Assembly: GCA_027063215.1 (NCBI GenBank)
Contig: JAMOSE010000111.1
Coordinates: 1 to 10,786 of the forward strand
DNA: 10,786 nt
Direction: 5' to 3'
Source: Sulfurimonas sp.
Lineage (GTDB): Bacteria > Campylobacterota > Campylobacteria > Campylobacterales > Sulfurimonadaceae
Positions 1 through 7,521 of the stretch are shown here, piece by piece; the stretch's first letter is position 1; every line of letters begins with the position of its first letter. Both the position numbers and the translations under genes were made by a program. Below the pieces are notes generated by a model. It saw only the letters and a list, made by a program, of their open reading frames with translations, was not told the origin of the DNA and ran no database searches.

Positions 1-651
1 GTACGCTGTCTTTTCTTATTTGCCACGCACCTGCATCAACTCTCAACAATGCCTGAAATTACACAACTTGATAATGTTGTGGATTTGCATTTGAGTGTAG
101 AGTATGATGAAGAGAGTGACAAGCTGATCTTTAACAGAGTACTGCAAGCTGGAAGTGGAAGTAGTATCTATGGGCTTGAGTTTGCAAAATCACTGCATAT
201 GGACAGTGAGTTTTTAGAAACAGCAAATAAGATCCGCAAGCGTTTAGCGAATGATTTTGATGAACTTGAACTTTTGGTAAAGAAGAAAAAATCAAAATAT
301 AACAAAGAGCTTTATGTTACCAAGTGTATTATCTGTGGAGCTGTTGCAGAGGATGTGCACCATATCTCCCACCAGTCTTTAGCAGATAAAGCCGGTTTTA
401 TAGGGCACTTTCATAAAGATAACAAACACAACCTTGTACCGCTTTGTAAAGAACATCATAAACAGATTCATGATGGAAAACTCCATGTAAATGGTTTTAT
501 TATGACAAGTAAAGGTTTAGAGTTACAATTTGAAGAGCAGATGACAAAAGCTAAAATTAAAACAGTAGCAGAGCCTGAGATAAATGAAAATGTTGAGGTG
601 AAAAAAGTTGAAGAAGACGAGCCAAAAGGCTTCGTCTTGGATGATTGGTAG
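1..651 (+). CDS. MutS7-type mismatch-repair protein with C-terminal HNH nuclease domain (5' end cut by window)
   Basis: The reading frame is open from base 1, so the ATG at base 49 is internal and the gene starts before the window; 216 codons are visible. The first codons give FATHLHQL, matching the FATHYHEL stretch near the end of the MutS ATPase domain. GSGSSIYGLEFAKSL follows, matching the GxxxxSYGLxVAxLAG helix of MutS. After a charged linker comes a zinc-type HNH module: CIIC at 325-336, DVHHI at 352-366, then HNLVPLC and EHHKQIH at about 427-471, which supply the ligand cysteines and the His/Asn/His residues. An acidic-lysine tail ends in VLDDW. MutS followed by HNH is the mark of the MutS7 subfamily, known from Campylobacterota, octocoral mitochondria and giant viruses. 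There the nuclease may nick DNA in place of MutL. That role is inferred. It is not MutS2, which ends in a Smr domain. Confidence 0.9.
   Translation, partial: VRCLFLFATHLHQLSTMPEITQLDNVVDLHLSVEYDEESDKLIFNRVLQAGSGSSIYGLEFAKSLHMDSEFLETANKIRKRLANDFDELELLVKKKKSKYNKELYVTKCIICGAVAEDVHHISHQSLADKAGFIGHFHKDNKHNLVPLCKEHHKQIHDGKLHVNGFIMTSKGLELQFEEQMTKAKIKTVAEPEINENVEVKKVEEDEPKGFVLDDW
614..638 (-). terminator. possible intrinsic terminator for yqeY, inside the 3' end of the mutS7 gene
   Basis: Bases 614-623 (AAGACGAGCC) pair with 628-638 (GGCTTCGTCTT) around an AAAA loop, giving 10 base pairs with one bulged T. This is unusually GC-rich for this DNA. Read on the minus strand, the stem lies about 17 bases after the yqeY stop and is followed by a C/T-rich run that includes six T. 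On the plus strand no T run follows, so it would serve yqeY rather than mutS7. It codes for the tail of the MutS7 protein, so it may be only a coincidence of codon choice. Confidence 0.35.
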
Positions 652-654
652 GTT

Positions 655-1098
655 TTAAGAGAGAGATTTTTTTACACATTCGCTGATACGTTTGCCATCC
701 GCTTGACCGGCAAGTGCTTTGTTTGCAGCACCCATAACTTTACCCATATCTTTCATCGTAGTAGCACCTGTTTGTTCTATAACTTCTGTTACGGCTTTAC
801 AAAGTTCTTCATCACTCAGCTGTGCAGGTAGATAGGGTTCATAGTATGCTATCTCTAAGAGTTCTATCTCCATAAGATCTTCACGTCCTGCATCTTTGTA
901 TTGTGTTGCGGCATCATTTCTGCGTTTGATCTGTGTCTGGATGATTTTAATAACATCTTCATCTGTAAGCTCTTTTCTCTCATCTACTTCTATCTGTTTA
1001 AAAGCGGAAGTGAGAAGACGAAGTGCATCTCTTTTTTTTGTATCTTTGGCTTTCATAGCCTCTTTTACATCATTGTTGATTTGATTACGTAAATTCAT
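655..1098 (-). CDS. yqeY: YqeY / GatB-tail-like domain protein
   Basis: The product is a small soluble helical protein of 147 residues, the normal length for free-standing YqeY. Typical family stretches are visible: an N-terminal helix with MKAKDTKKRDALRLL, the RNDAATQYKDAGREDL segment, EIAYYEPYLPAQLS in the middle, and a C-terminal half with TTMKDMGKVMGAANKAL and a DGKRIS turn. The C-terminal part resembles the tRNA-binding tail of GatB, the amidotransferase subunit that makes Gln-tRNA or Asn-tRNA. A role with tRNA is therefore often suggested but not proven for free-standing members. The ATG is preceded by AAGGA with 8 bases of spacing, which supports the start. The gene converges on mutS7 with 3 bases between the stop codons and is divergent from flgH. 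Confidence 0.9.
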   Translation of the reverse strand: MNLRNQINNDVKEAMKAKDTKKRDALRLLTSAFKQIEVDERKELTDEDVIKIIQTQIKRRNDAATQYKDAGREDLMEIELLEIAYYEPYLPAQLSDEELCKAVTEVIEQTGATTMKDMGKVMGAANKALAGQADGKRISECVKKSLS

Positions 1099-1116
1099 TG
1101 AATATATCCTTATTTA

Positions 1117-1132
1117 TGGAACTGAAATTGCT
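1117..1132 (+). promoter_or_regulatory. sigma-54 (RpoN) promoter element for flgH
   Basis: TGGAACTGAAATTGCT matches the -24/-12 consensus TGGCAC-N5-TTGCW at all but one position. The invariant GG (1118-1119) and GC (1130-1131) are exactly 10 bases apart. Transcription would begin near 1143, leaving a leader of about 26 bases before the flgH ATG. RpoN control of hook and basal-body genes is established in Campylobacter and Helicobacter, so the site fits the gene. An alternative reading is an extended sigma-70 -10 box, TGCTAGAAT at 1129-1137, which overlaps it and would give almost the same start point. Confidence 0.7.
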
Positions 1133-1135
1133 AGA

Positions 1136-1141
1136 ATTATA
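1136..1141 (-). promoter_or_regulatory. -10 box of the yqeY promoter
   Basis: The minus strand reads TATAAT here, a perfect -10 hexamer. It would start transcription near 1129 and leave a leader of about 30 bases with the AAGGA ribosome binding site at 1107-1111. No good -35 hexamer is seen, which is usual in Campylobacterota. The predicted start point falls inside the sigma-54 element of the divergent flgH promoter. Confidence 0.5.
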
Positions 1142-1168
1142 CACAAATATAACTACCAAAGAGATTTA

Positions 1169-1897
1169 ATGAAAAATAATTTATTAATTATGACAACAAC
1201 TATTTTAGTGATATATTTATTTTCAGGATGTGCAGCAAAATTAAGTGATCCTGAAATAAATTTTGAACCACCTGCCTATGTTGAGCAGATGCCGGCAAAA
1301 GAGGAACAGCAGAACTTTGGATCTACAGGAAGTCTCTTTGGAAAGGGAGATAATCCGCTTTTTTCAGATCATAAAGCAATGCACGTCAATGATATAGTAA
1401 CTGTTGTGATCTCTGAGACGGCTCAAAGTTCTAGTAGTGGAACGAAGCAATTGAGTGAAAATGATACGTCTAATTTGGGAGCCGGTATTTTTGCTTCGAC
1501 AAAAGGGGAAACTAATGGTGCTGTTAAAAATGGGATCAATGGGATCAATGGTTTTTCTGATATAGGCTTTAGCAGTAGTTCAAATAATACATATAAAGGC
1601 AAAGGTGCATCAACAAAAGATGCAAAGTTTAGTACGACAATTTCAGCTAGAATTGTAAAAGTAATGAGAAACGGTAATTATTTTATTTCGGGTAGAAGAG
1701 AAATCTTAGTGGATGATCAAAAACAATTAATTCAGATTAGCGGTGTTATTCGTCCATATGATATTGATCAGTATAATAAAATCAATTCAACGCAGATAAG
1801 TGATGCTAAAATACTTTATAAAACACAAGGAGATGTAGATCGTGCAACACAACAGGGATGGGGAACAAAAATCATTCAATCAGTTTGGCCTTTTTAG
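1169..1897 (+). CDS. flgH: flagellar L-ring lipoprotein FlgH
   Basis: FlgH builds the L-ring, the outer-membrane bushing around the flagellar rod. The product has 242 residues, close to the usual 230. It starts with a lipoprotein signal peptide: a hydrophobic stretch, then LFSGC with Cys21 as the lipidated residue. The mature protein shows family landmarks: SLFGKGDNPLFSDHKAMHVNDIVTV near residues 53-80, a Ser/Thr/Gly-rich variable middle, and the conserved C-terminal half with ISARIVKVMRNGNYFISGRREI, ISGVIRPYDI and STQISDAKILY. The ATG at 1169 has a purine-rich AAAGAG 5 bases upstream. FlgH stands alone here, without flgG or flgI, as is common in Campylobacterota, where flagellar genes are scattered. 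Its last 56 bases overlap the next gene, so the two are expected to be co-transcribed and translationally coupled from the sigma-54 promoter at 1117-1132. Confidence 0.96.
   Translation: MKNNLLIMTTTILVIYLFSGCAAKLSDPEINFEPPAYVEQMPAKEEQQNFGSTGSLFGKGDNPLFSDHKAMHVNDIVTVVISETAQSSSSGTKQLSENDTSNLGAGIFASTKGETNGAVKNGINGINGFSDIGFSSSSNNTYKGKGASTKDAKFSTTISARIVKVMRNGNYFISGRREILVDDQKQLIQISGVIRPYDIDQYNKINSTQISDAKILYKTQGDVDRATQQGWGTKIIQSVWPF
1532..1549 (+). repeat. tandem 9-base duplication inside flgH
   Basis: GGGATCAAT occurs twice head to tail (1532-1540 and 1541-1549), producing an Asn-Gly-Ile-Asn-Gly-Ile-Asn-Gly peptide in the variable Gly/Ser-rich middle of FlgH. The unit is a multiple of three, so copy-number change would keep the frame. 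It is most likely a slippage duplication. Confidence 0.75.
1827..1832 (+). promoter_or_regulatory. ribosome binding site for the transglutaminase-like gene, inside flgH
   Basis: AAGGAG lies 9 bases before the GTG at 1842. It is one of the best Shine-Dalgarno matches in the window. It fixes the start of the downstream gene within the flgH coding region, and no ATG, GTG or TTG is found in that frame between 1842 and the end of the signal peptide. The overlap of 56 bases is therefore likely real and not a start-site error. Confidence 0.75.
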
Positions 1898-3296
1898 TTT
1901 TTTACTTTTATTTTTTACTTTTCAGCTCTTTGCAGGAAGTTTTGAAAATTTCAAGAAAATACAAAATAAGACTTTTCATGAATATAAAGATCAAAAAGAT
2001 AATGAATTTAGTAAATATTTAAAAGAACAGTGGCAGGAGTATCAGGCTTATATTACGCCTTCTTTGTATAAAAAGGCAAAACCAAAAGTTATTGCACCTT
2101 TGAGAGAGAAGAAAACTTTGCATATTGGTCCTATTGTAAAGATACCGCTTTTGGATCAAAATGAGCCTTCAATAAAACCAAAGCCGGTTATCAAGGCAAG
2201 TAAAAAAGATATTGTCTTTGATTTTTTTGGTACAGAATTAGGGTTTACACTTGACAAAACAATAATGAATGCCAAGTTTTATCCTGCAAATCAATCGGGT
2301 GTAGCAAATTTTTTTTCAATTCTTGCTTCAAGCAATTATACTATTTTACTTGATGAGATACGTTCCTATAAAAAAGCGTTACAACTTAATGATTGGGCTT
2401 TGTATCTTTTGATCAATAAACTCTCACAACAAATATACCATGACAGAAATGAAGCAAATATATATGTATGGTTTTTGTTTAACAAGCTATCTTATAATGT
2501 AAAACTTGCACTGAATGAGAGTAAAAATACTTATCTGCTTTTTTATTCTAAAAGTAGAGTTTACAGTACTCCACGCTACGCATTTCATGGTCAATATTAC
2601 TATATTCTTTCAAACTTTAACAAAAAAGAGATACAAAAAATTTACACCTATACACATGCATATCCTGATGCGAAAAAATCTTTTGACTTTGCCTTGAAAA
2701 AATTGCCTCTTTTTGCTGAAGATATAGCATCAAAACAAGTTTCTTTTAAAGAACATGCTCAAAAATATGAGATCACTTTTCAATATAATAAAGAGATAAT
2801 ATCTTTTATGAAAACGTATCCACAGGTAGATTATGCAATTTATTTTAATGTACCTATAGAATCGCTGATCTACAAAAAGATACTCAAGGAGATTAAAAAT
2901 TATATTGATGGGAAAAAAATGAGTGATGCCCTTAATTTTGTATTGCATTTTGTACAAAAAGCATTTGTCTATAAACGAGATCAAGAGCAGTTTGGAAAAG
3001 AAAAAGTGATGTTTGCAGAAGAAACACTGATCTATAATGCTTCTGATTGTGAAGATAGAGCTGTCTTATTTGCCTATTTGGTAAAACATATTTTTGGAAT
3101 ACGTGTAGTTGGAGTAAAATATAGTGATCATATCAGTACAGCATTATATATACCGATGCAGGGTGATAGTGTTTTTATAAACAGACGAAAATATGTGCTG
3201 GCAGATCCTACATATATTAATGCAAATATTGGACAAGAAATTCCAAAATATAGAGATATTCAACCAGAAACTTTTATTTATGTAGATAGTTTGTAA
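1842..3296 (+). CDS. exported transglutaminase-like (papain-fold) protein downstream of flgH
   Basis: The product has 484 residues. The N-terminus has a short polar stretch and then a strongly hydrophobic run (about residues 16-31, FGLFSFLLLFFTFQLFAG), read as a signal peptide cleaved near Ala-Gly, so the protein is periplasmic or inner-membrane anchored. Residues 35-360 are Lys/Tyr/Phe-rich and match no domain I recognise. The C-terminal part (about 375-480) has a transglutaminase-like core: NASDCEDRAVLFAYL with Cys403, SDHISTALYIP with His430, and LADPTYINANIG with Asp455. Order and spacing fit a Cys-His-Asp triad, so it is probably an active cysteine protease or amide-processing enzyme. 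The substrate is unknown. It starts at GTG within flgH, with the binding site at 1827-1832, and ends at a hairpin terminator, forming a two-gene unit. A link to the flagellum or cell envelope is inferred from this linkage. Confidence 0.85.
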   Translation: MQHNRDGEQKSFNQFGLFSFLLLFFTFQLFAGSFENFKKIQNKTFHEYKDQKDNEFSKYLKEQWQEYQAYITPSLYKKAKPKVIAPLREKKTLHIGPIVKIPLLDQNEPSIKPKPVIKASKKDIVFDFFGTELGFTLDKTIMNAKFYPANQSGVANFFSILASSNYTILLDEIRSYKKALQLNDWALYLLINKLSQQIYHDRNEANIYVWFLFNKLSYNVKLALNESKNTYLLFYSKSRVYSTPRYAFHGQYYYILSNFNKKEIQKIYTYTHAYPDAKKSFDFALKKLPLFAEDIASKQVSFKEHAQKYEITFQYNKEIISFMKTYPQVDYAIYFNVPIESLIYKKILKEIKNYIDGKKMSDALNFVLHFVQKAFVYKRDQEQFGKEKVMFAEETLIYNASDCEDRAVLFAYLVKHIFGIRVVGVKYSDHISTALYIPMQGDSVFINRRKYVLADPTYINANIGQEIPKYRDIQPETFIYVDSL

Positions 3297-3325
3297 AAAA
3301 AGGTATAAATAATTTATACCTTTTT
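3295..3325. terminator. bidirectional intrinsic terminator
   Basis: GGTATAAA (3302-3309) and TTTATACC (3313-3320) form a perfect 8-base-pair stem with a TAA loop. A run of seven A precedes it and five T follow, so it works in both directions and the A/T runs can lengthen the stem. It lies between the convergent ends of the flgH unit (stop at 3296) and the sulP unit (stop at 3354). Confidence 0.88.
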
Positions 3326-3353
3326 ATATCAATATTTGAATTATGCAAGAAGT

Positions 3354-4892
3354 CTAATAATCAAAAGCTACTTTATAAGTCGGATCGTCTTCTTCATAGG
3401 TACAGTGCGGACCAGCTTTTTTCATAATCTTTTTACAATCTTCACTTAAGTGGCGAAGTAGAATTGTTTTACCGGCATCCTCATATTTTTTGACAAGAGC
3501 ATCAATTGCTTCAACTCCGGAGAAGTCTAAAACTCTTGCATCTTTAAAGTCGATAACGACCTTTGCAGGATCGTTTTGAATATCAAAATTATCTGAGAAA
3601 GTTGTTGCACTTCCAAAGAAAAGTGGACCTTCGAGTTTATAAACTTTTGTACCATCTTCTTCTATATATGTTTTTGACCAGATACGGGCATGTTTCCATG
3701 CAAAAACAAGTGCAGAGATAATAACACCGGCAATGACTGCAACTGCTAAATCTGCAACAATTGTGATAATAGTTACAGTTACCATAACAAAAACATCGGT
3801 TTTTGGCATATGTTTGAGGTGTGAAAAACTTGACCACTCAAATGTTCCGATACTCACCATAAACATAATACCAACAAGTACCCCAACAGGAATAGCATTG
3901 AGTACATCTGTAAGTGAGACTACAAGTATAAGCAGACCAACAGCAGCTGTAAAGGATGAAAGCCGTCCCAGACCACCGGATGTGTAGTTGATGATAGATT
4001 GACCAATCATCGCACACCCTGCCATACCACCAAAAAATCCACTGGCAATATTTCCACATCCAAGAGCAATACACTCCTGATTACCGCTTCCGCGAGTACC
4101 ACTCATCTCATCAAGAACAGCAAGGGTAAGGAGTGACTCAATGAGTCCTACAAGAGCCATAATAACAGCATATGGCATAACCATAATGATAGCATCAAGA
4201 CTAAAGAGTGTATCAGGAATAATAAGGTGTGGAAGTTGTCCTTTAAACTCTGTAAGATCGGCAAGATCGCCAACTGTCAAAGTTTGAATACCTCCAAAAT
4301 AGACAATCAAAGAGATCAGGACTATAGCAACAAGACCAGAGGGTACAGCTTTTGTAAATTTTGGCAATATATACATAATAAACATCGTAATTGCTACGAT
4401 GGCATACATAATCCAGTTTTGACCTTCAAAGAATTTAAATTGAGCCATAGCAATGACAATAGCCAAACCGTTTACAAAACCATACAGCGCAGGTTGGGGA
4501 ACAAGACGTATAAACTTGCCAAGTTTTAAAACACCAAAAAGCACCTGAATAGCTCCGGCTATAATGGTCGCAAGAAGAATATAGTTAAGCATATGGATAT
4601 AGAGTTCATCACCCATAAGTCCCTGTGATTTGAGCAGATTGTTTGCTTCAATAACCAGACCGATAATAACAACAGCAACACTTCCTGTTGCACCACTAAT
4701 CATTCCCGGCTTTCCACCAATAAGTGCAGTGATAAGTCCTAAAATAAATGCAGTATAAAGCCCGACAATAGGACTCACCTCTGCAATAAAACTAAAAGCT
4801 ATGGCTTCAGGAACAAGTGCAACGGCAACAACGAGACCAGAAAGAATGTCATTTTTTATATTTGGAGATGTATATTTTCTGATATCGAACAA
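3354..4892 (-). CDS. SulP/SLC26-family anion transporter with STAS domain
   Basis: The product has 512 residues, an inner-membrane anion carrier. The N-terminal two thirds hold many hydrophobic segments with family signatures: ILSGLVVAVALVPEAIAFSF near residue 17, the ISGATGSVAVV half-helix near 66, and GGMAGCAMIGQSIINYTSGG near 288. A cytoplasmic STAS domain covers about 415-510, with the DFSG motif at 456-459 whose Ser aligns with the regulated serine of STAS proteins. Family substrates include sulfate, bicarbonate and dicarboxylates. The sequence does not decide between them; bicarbonate would suit an autotrophic Campylobacterota, but this is inference. The start is TTG at 4892, one base after the valS stop codon, with AAAGG 6 bases before it inside valS. 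It begins just ahead of the first conserved motif, so the start fits and translation is probably coupled to valS. Confidence 0.92.
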   Translation of the reverse strand: MFDIRKYTSPNIKNDILSGLVVAVALVPEAIAFSFIAEVSPIVGLYTAFILGLITALIGGKPGMISGATGSVAVVIIGLVIEANNLLKSQGLMGDELYIHMLNYILLATIIAGAIQVLFGVLKLGKFIRLVPQPALYGFVNGLAIVIAMAQFKFFEGQNWIMYAIVAITMFIMYILPKFTKAVPSGLVAIVLISLIVYFGGIQTLTVGDLADLTEFKGQLPHLIIPDTLFSLDAIIMVMPYAVIMALVGLIESLLTLAVLDEMSGTRGSGNQECIALGCGNIASGFFGGMAGCAMIGQSIINYTSGGLGRLSSFTAAVGLLILVVSLTDVLNAIPVGVLVGIMFMVSIGTFEWSSFSHLKHMPKTDVFVMVTVTIITIVADLAVAVIAGVIISALVFAWKHARIWSKTYIEEDGTKVYKLEGPLFFGSATTFSDNFDIQNDPAKVVIDFKDARVLDFSGVEAIDALVKKYEDAGKTILLRHLSEDCKKIMKKAGPHCTYEEDDPTYKVAFDY

Positions 4893-4893
4893 A

Positions 4894-7521
4894 TTATGCC
4901 TTTAGTGAGCTGAGTTGCTCTTGTACTTTTGCTCTTTTTGCCTCAGCTTCTGCAAGGGCAGTACGGTTTTTCTCCAGTACATCAGCAGGTGCATTGGCAA
5001 CGAAACGTTCATTGTTAAGCATACCATTGAGTTTGCCTATCTCTTTTTGTAACTTCTCATCCTGTTTTGTGAGTTTGTTTATGATCGGTGTAAGATCGAT
5101 AGAGTCTGTAGGGATAAATGTTTCACATTTGTCTGCAATATCACTGACTGCATTTTCAATTTTACTCTCTGTGAACTCTAAATTTTCAACTTTTGCAAGT
5201 TTAGCGATAAATGGCGTCATCATTGCTTTGTCTTTGTCACTGATACCGTCAATTTTTACATAGGCTTTTTCAATCTTTTGATTTGCCATATCAACAAGCA
5301 CTTTTGCACGGCGAATAGAGACAATAGCATCCATAATGATCTCAAATTTAGCTTCCTCTTTGCGTTGTTTGATCTTATGTGGGAATTTTTTAATCATAAT
5401 AGATTCCCCATCTTCAAGTGTTGTTCCACTGAGTTGATGGTAGAGATGCTCTGTTATAAACGGCATAAAAGGGTGTAAGAGCTTCATTGCCTCTTTAAAG
5501 ATTGCACCAAGTTCTACAATGGCACCTTTGTCAGCTTTACTTAGCTCAATTCCCCAGTCACAAAACTCATTCCATAAGAAGCGGTACATTGTAAGGGCTG
5601 CATCATTAAACTTATACTCATCAAGATAGTCACGAACTTCTTTTGTTGCAAAGTTTAATCGGCTCATCATATAGCGACCAAGATCACTCTCTACACAAAA
5701 ACCAGAGAGATCAGGGAAGGTATCTACATTCATTTGCAGATATTTTGCAGCATTGTAGAGTTTGTTTGTAAAGTTACGGTTGAGTTCAAGTTTCTCTTCA
5801 CTCATTCTAATATCACGTCCCTGTGCTGCTGAAATTGCAAGTGTAAAGCGAAGAATATCTGCTGAGTATTTGTTTACCATATCAAGCGGATCAATAACAT
5901 TGCCTTTTGATTTAGACATTTTTTGACCATGTTCATCACGAACAAGAGCATGCAAATAGATATCTTTAAATGGTAGCTCACCAATAAAGTGTTCCCCCAT
6001 CATCATCATTCTAGCTACCCAGAAAAAGAGAATATCAAAACCGGTAATAAGCAGGGCATTTGGATAGAACTCTTTCATATCTTCAGATTTGAAAAGTTTG
6101 TCCATCTCTACATCACCATTTCCCCAGCCAAGTGTTGAAAACGGCCAGAGTGCTGAAGAGAACCATGTATCTAAAACATCAGGATCCTGATGGAAGTTTT
6201 TAGAAGCACATTTTGGACATGCATCAGGGTGTTCTTCTGTAGAAGCAAACTCATGCCCACAATCATCACAGTAAAATACAGGGATCTGATGTCCCCACCA
6301 AAGCTGACGTGAAATACACCAGTCACGCAGCTCACCCATCCATGAGTTGTAGGAGTTGATCCAGTGTGGTGGGAAGAATTGTGCTTCACCTGCATTTGTC
6401 TTCTCTATTGATTTATCAGCGACCTCTTTGCGAACAAACCACTGTTTTGAGATGTATGGTTCAACCACATTTTTACAGCGGTAACAGTGACCGACCTGAT
6501 GTTTGTGATCTTCGATTTTTACGATGAAGCCCTCTTCATCAAGACGTTTTACAATGATGTCACGTGCTGCAAGACGCTCTAAGCCTTTAAACTCACCTGC
6601 ATAATCATTTAAAATACCTTTTTCATCAAAAACAGTAATAAACTCAAGATCATGACGTTTTCCAACTTCATAGTCATTTTGATCGTGTGCAGGCGTTACT
6701 TTTACCACACCTGTACCAAACTCCATATCAACATGCGTATCAGCGATGATTTTTACTTTTCTATCAAGAAGCGGGAGTTGAATCTCTTTGCCTATAAGAT
6801 CTTTGTAACGTTCATCATCAGGGTGAACCATAACGGCTGTATCACCAAAGTAAGTCTCCGGACGAGTGGTAGCCACTTCAACAAAGCCGCTGCCATCAGC
6901 AAAAGGGTACTTGATGTGGTAAAATTTACCATCTTCTTCTTCGTGTTCAACTTCAATGTCTGAAAGTGCTCCATCATGTGTACACCAGTTAACCATATAG
7001 TTTCCACGAACGATTAAACCTTCATTATAGAGATGAACAAATGCTTCACGTACAGACTTTTGCAGACCTTCATCCATAGTAAAACGCTCACGCTCCCATG
7101 CAGGGCTTACTCCCATTTTACGGAGCTGTTCTGTCATAATTCCGGCAGATTCTGCTTTCCATTTCCAGGCACGCTCCAAAAAGGCTTCGCGTCCGATCTC
7201 CTCTTTTGTTTTTCCCTCTGCAAGGAGCTGTTTTTCAACAACATTTTGTGTTGCAATTCCAGCGTGATCGGTGCCTGGTTGCCAGAGTGTTTTATATCCA
7301 TCCATACGTTTGTAACGTGTAATGATATCTTGGAGTGTAAAAGTGAGTGCATGTCCGATGTGCAGGCGCCCTGTTACATTTGGCGGTGGCATCATTATTG
7401 CAAAGTTTTTTCCCTCTTGTTGGATGGCTTTATTGCCATCTACTTCGAAGTATTTTCTATCTTCGCAAATTTTGTAGTATTTGTTCTCTGTTGCTTGTGG
7501 ATTGTATTTGTTATCTGACAT
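4894..7521 (-). CDS. valS: valyl-tRNA synthetase
   Basis: ValRS charges tRNA-Val with valine in the cytoplasm. The 875 residues are full length for the bacterial enzyme. Class I signatures are intact: PPPNVTGRLHIGHAL with HIGH at 54-57, and GQKMSKSKGN with KMSKS at 534-538. Between them lie the CP1 editing domain (ATTRPETYFGDTAVMVHP and the GTGVVKVTPAHDQNDYEVG region), the HCYRC...EPYISKQWFV segment, and a CDDC...CPKC zinc ribbon just before DPDVLDTWFSSALWPFSTLGW. The C-terminal 60 residues form the Lys/Glu-rich coiled-coil arm typical of ValRS. The ATG at 7521 has AAGG 7 bases upstream and its own TATAAT box at 7558-7563. sulP follows one base after the stop and shares the message. The GGDEF gene lies 65 bases upstream on the same strand with no visible terminator, so some read-through is possible. 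Confidence 0.98.
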   Translation of the reverse strand: MSDNKYNPQATENKYYKICEDRKYFEVDGNKAIQQEGKNFAIMMPPPNVTGRLHIGHALTFTLQDIITRYKRMDGYKTLWQPGTDHAGIATQNVVEKQLLAEGKTKEEIGREAFLERAWKWKAESAGIMTEQLRKMGVSPAWERERFTMDEGLQKSVREAFVHLYNEGLIVRGNYMVNWCTHDGALSDIEVEHEEEDGKFYHIKYPFADGSGFVEVATTRPETYFGDTAVMVHPDDERYKDLIGKEIQLPLLDRKVKIIADTHVDMEFGTGVVKVTPAHDQNDYEVGKRHDLEFITVFDEKGILNDYAGEFKGLERLAARDIIVKRLDEEGFIVKIEDHKHQVGHCYRCKNVVEPYISKQWFVRKEVADKSIEKTNAGEAQFFPPHWINSYNSWMGELRDWCISRQLWWGHQIPVFYCDDCGHEFASTEEHPDACPKCASKNFHQDPDVLDTWFSSALWPFSTLGWGNGDVEMDKLFKSEDMKEFYPNALLITGFDILFFWVARMMMMGEHFIGELPFKDIYLHALVRDEHGQKMSKSKGNVIDPLDMVNKYSADILRFTLAISAAQGRDIRMSEEKLELNRNFTNKLYNAAKYLQMNVDTFPDLSGFCVESDLGRYMMSRLNFATKEVRDYLDEYKFNDAALTMYRFLWNEFCDWGIELSKADKGAIVELGAIFKEAMKLLHPFMPFITEHLYHQLSGTTLEDGESIMIKKFPHKIKQRKEEAKFEIIMDAIVSIRRAKVLVDMANQKIEKAYVKIDGISDKDKAMMTPFIAKLAKVENLEFTESKIENAVSDIADKCETFIPTDSIDLTPIINKLTKQDEKLQKEIGKLNGMLNNERFVANAPADVLEKNRTALAEAEAKRAKVQEQLSSLKA

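Noticed and set aside
49..51. ATG as the start of the first gene
   Set aside because: The frame is open back to base 1 and the codons before the ATG encode FATHLHQL, a conserved MutS stretch, so the gene is cut by the window edge.
4227..4529. 100-codon open frame on the plus strand antisense to the SulP gene
   Set aside because: It falls within a conserved transporter-coding region, the peptide looks random, and no binding site or promoter fits.
7033..7518. 161-codon open frame on the plus strand antisense to valS
   Set aside because: It lies wholly inside the conserved N-terminal part of valS, has no binding site or recognisable domain, and is Cys/Phe-rich as expected from reading the opposite strand.
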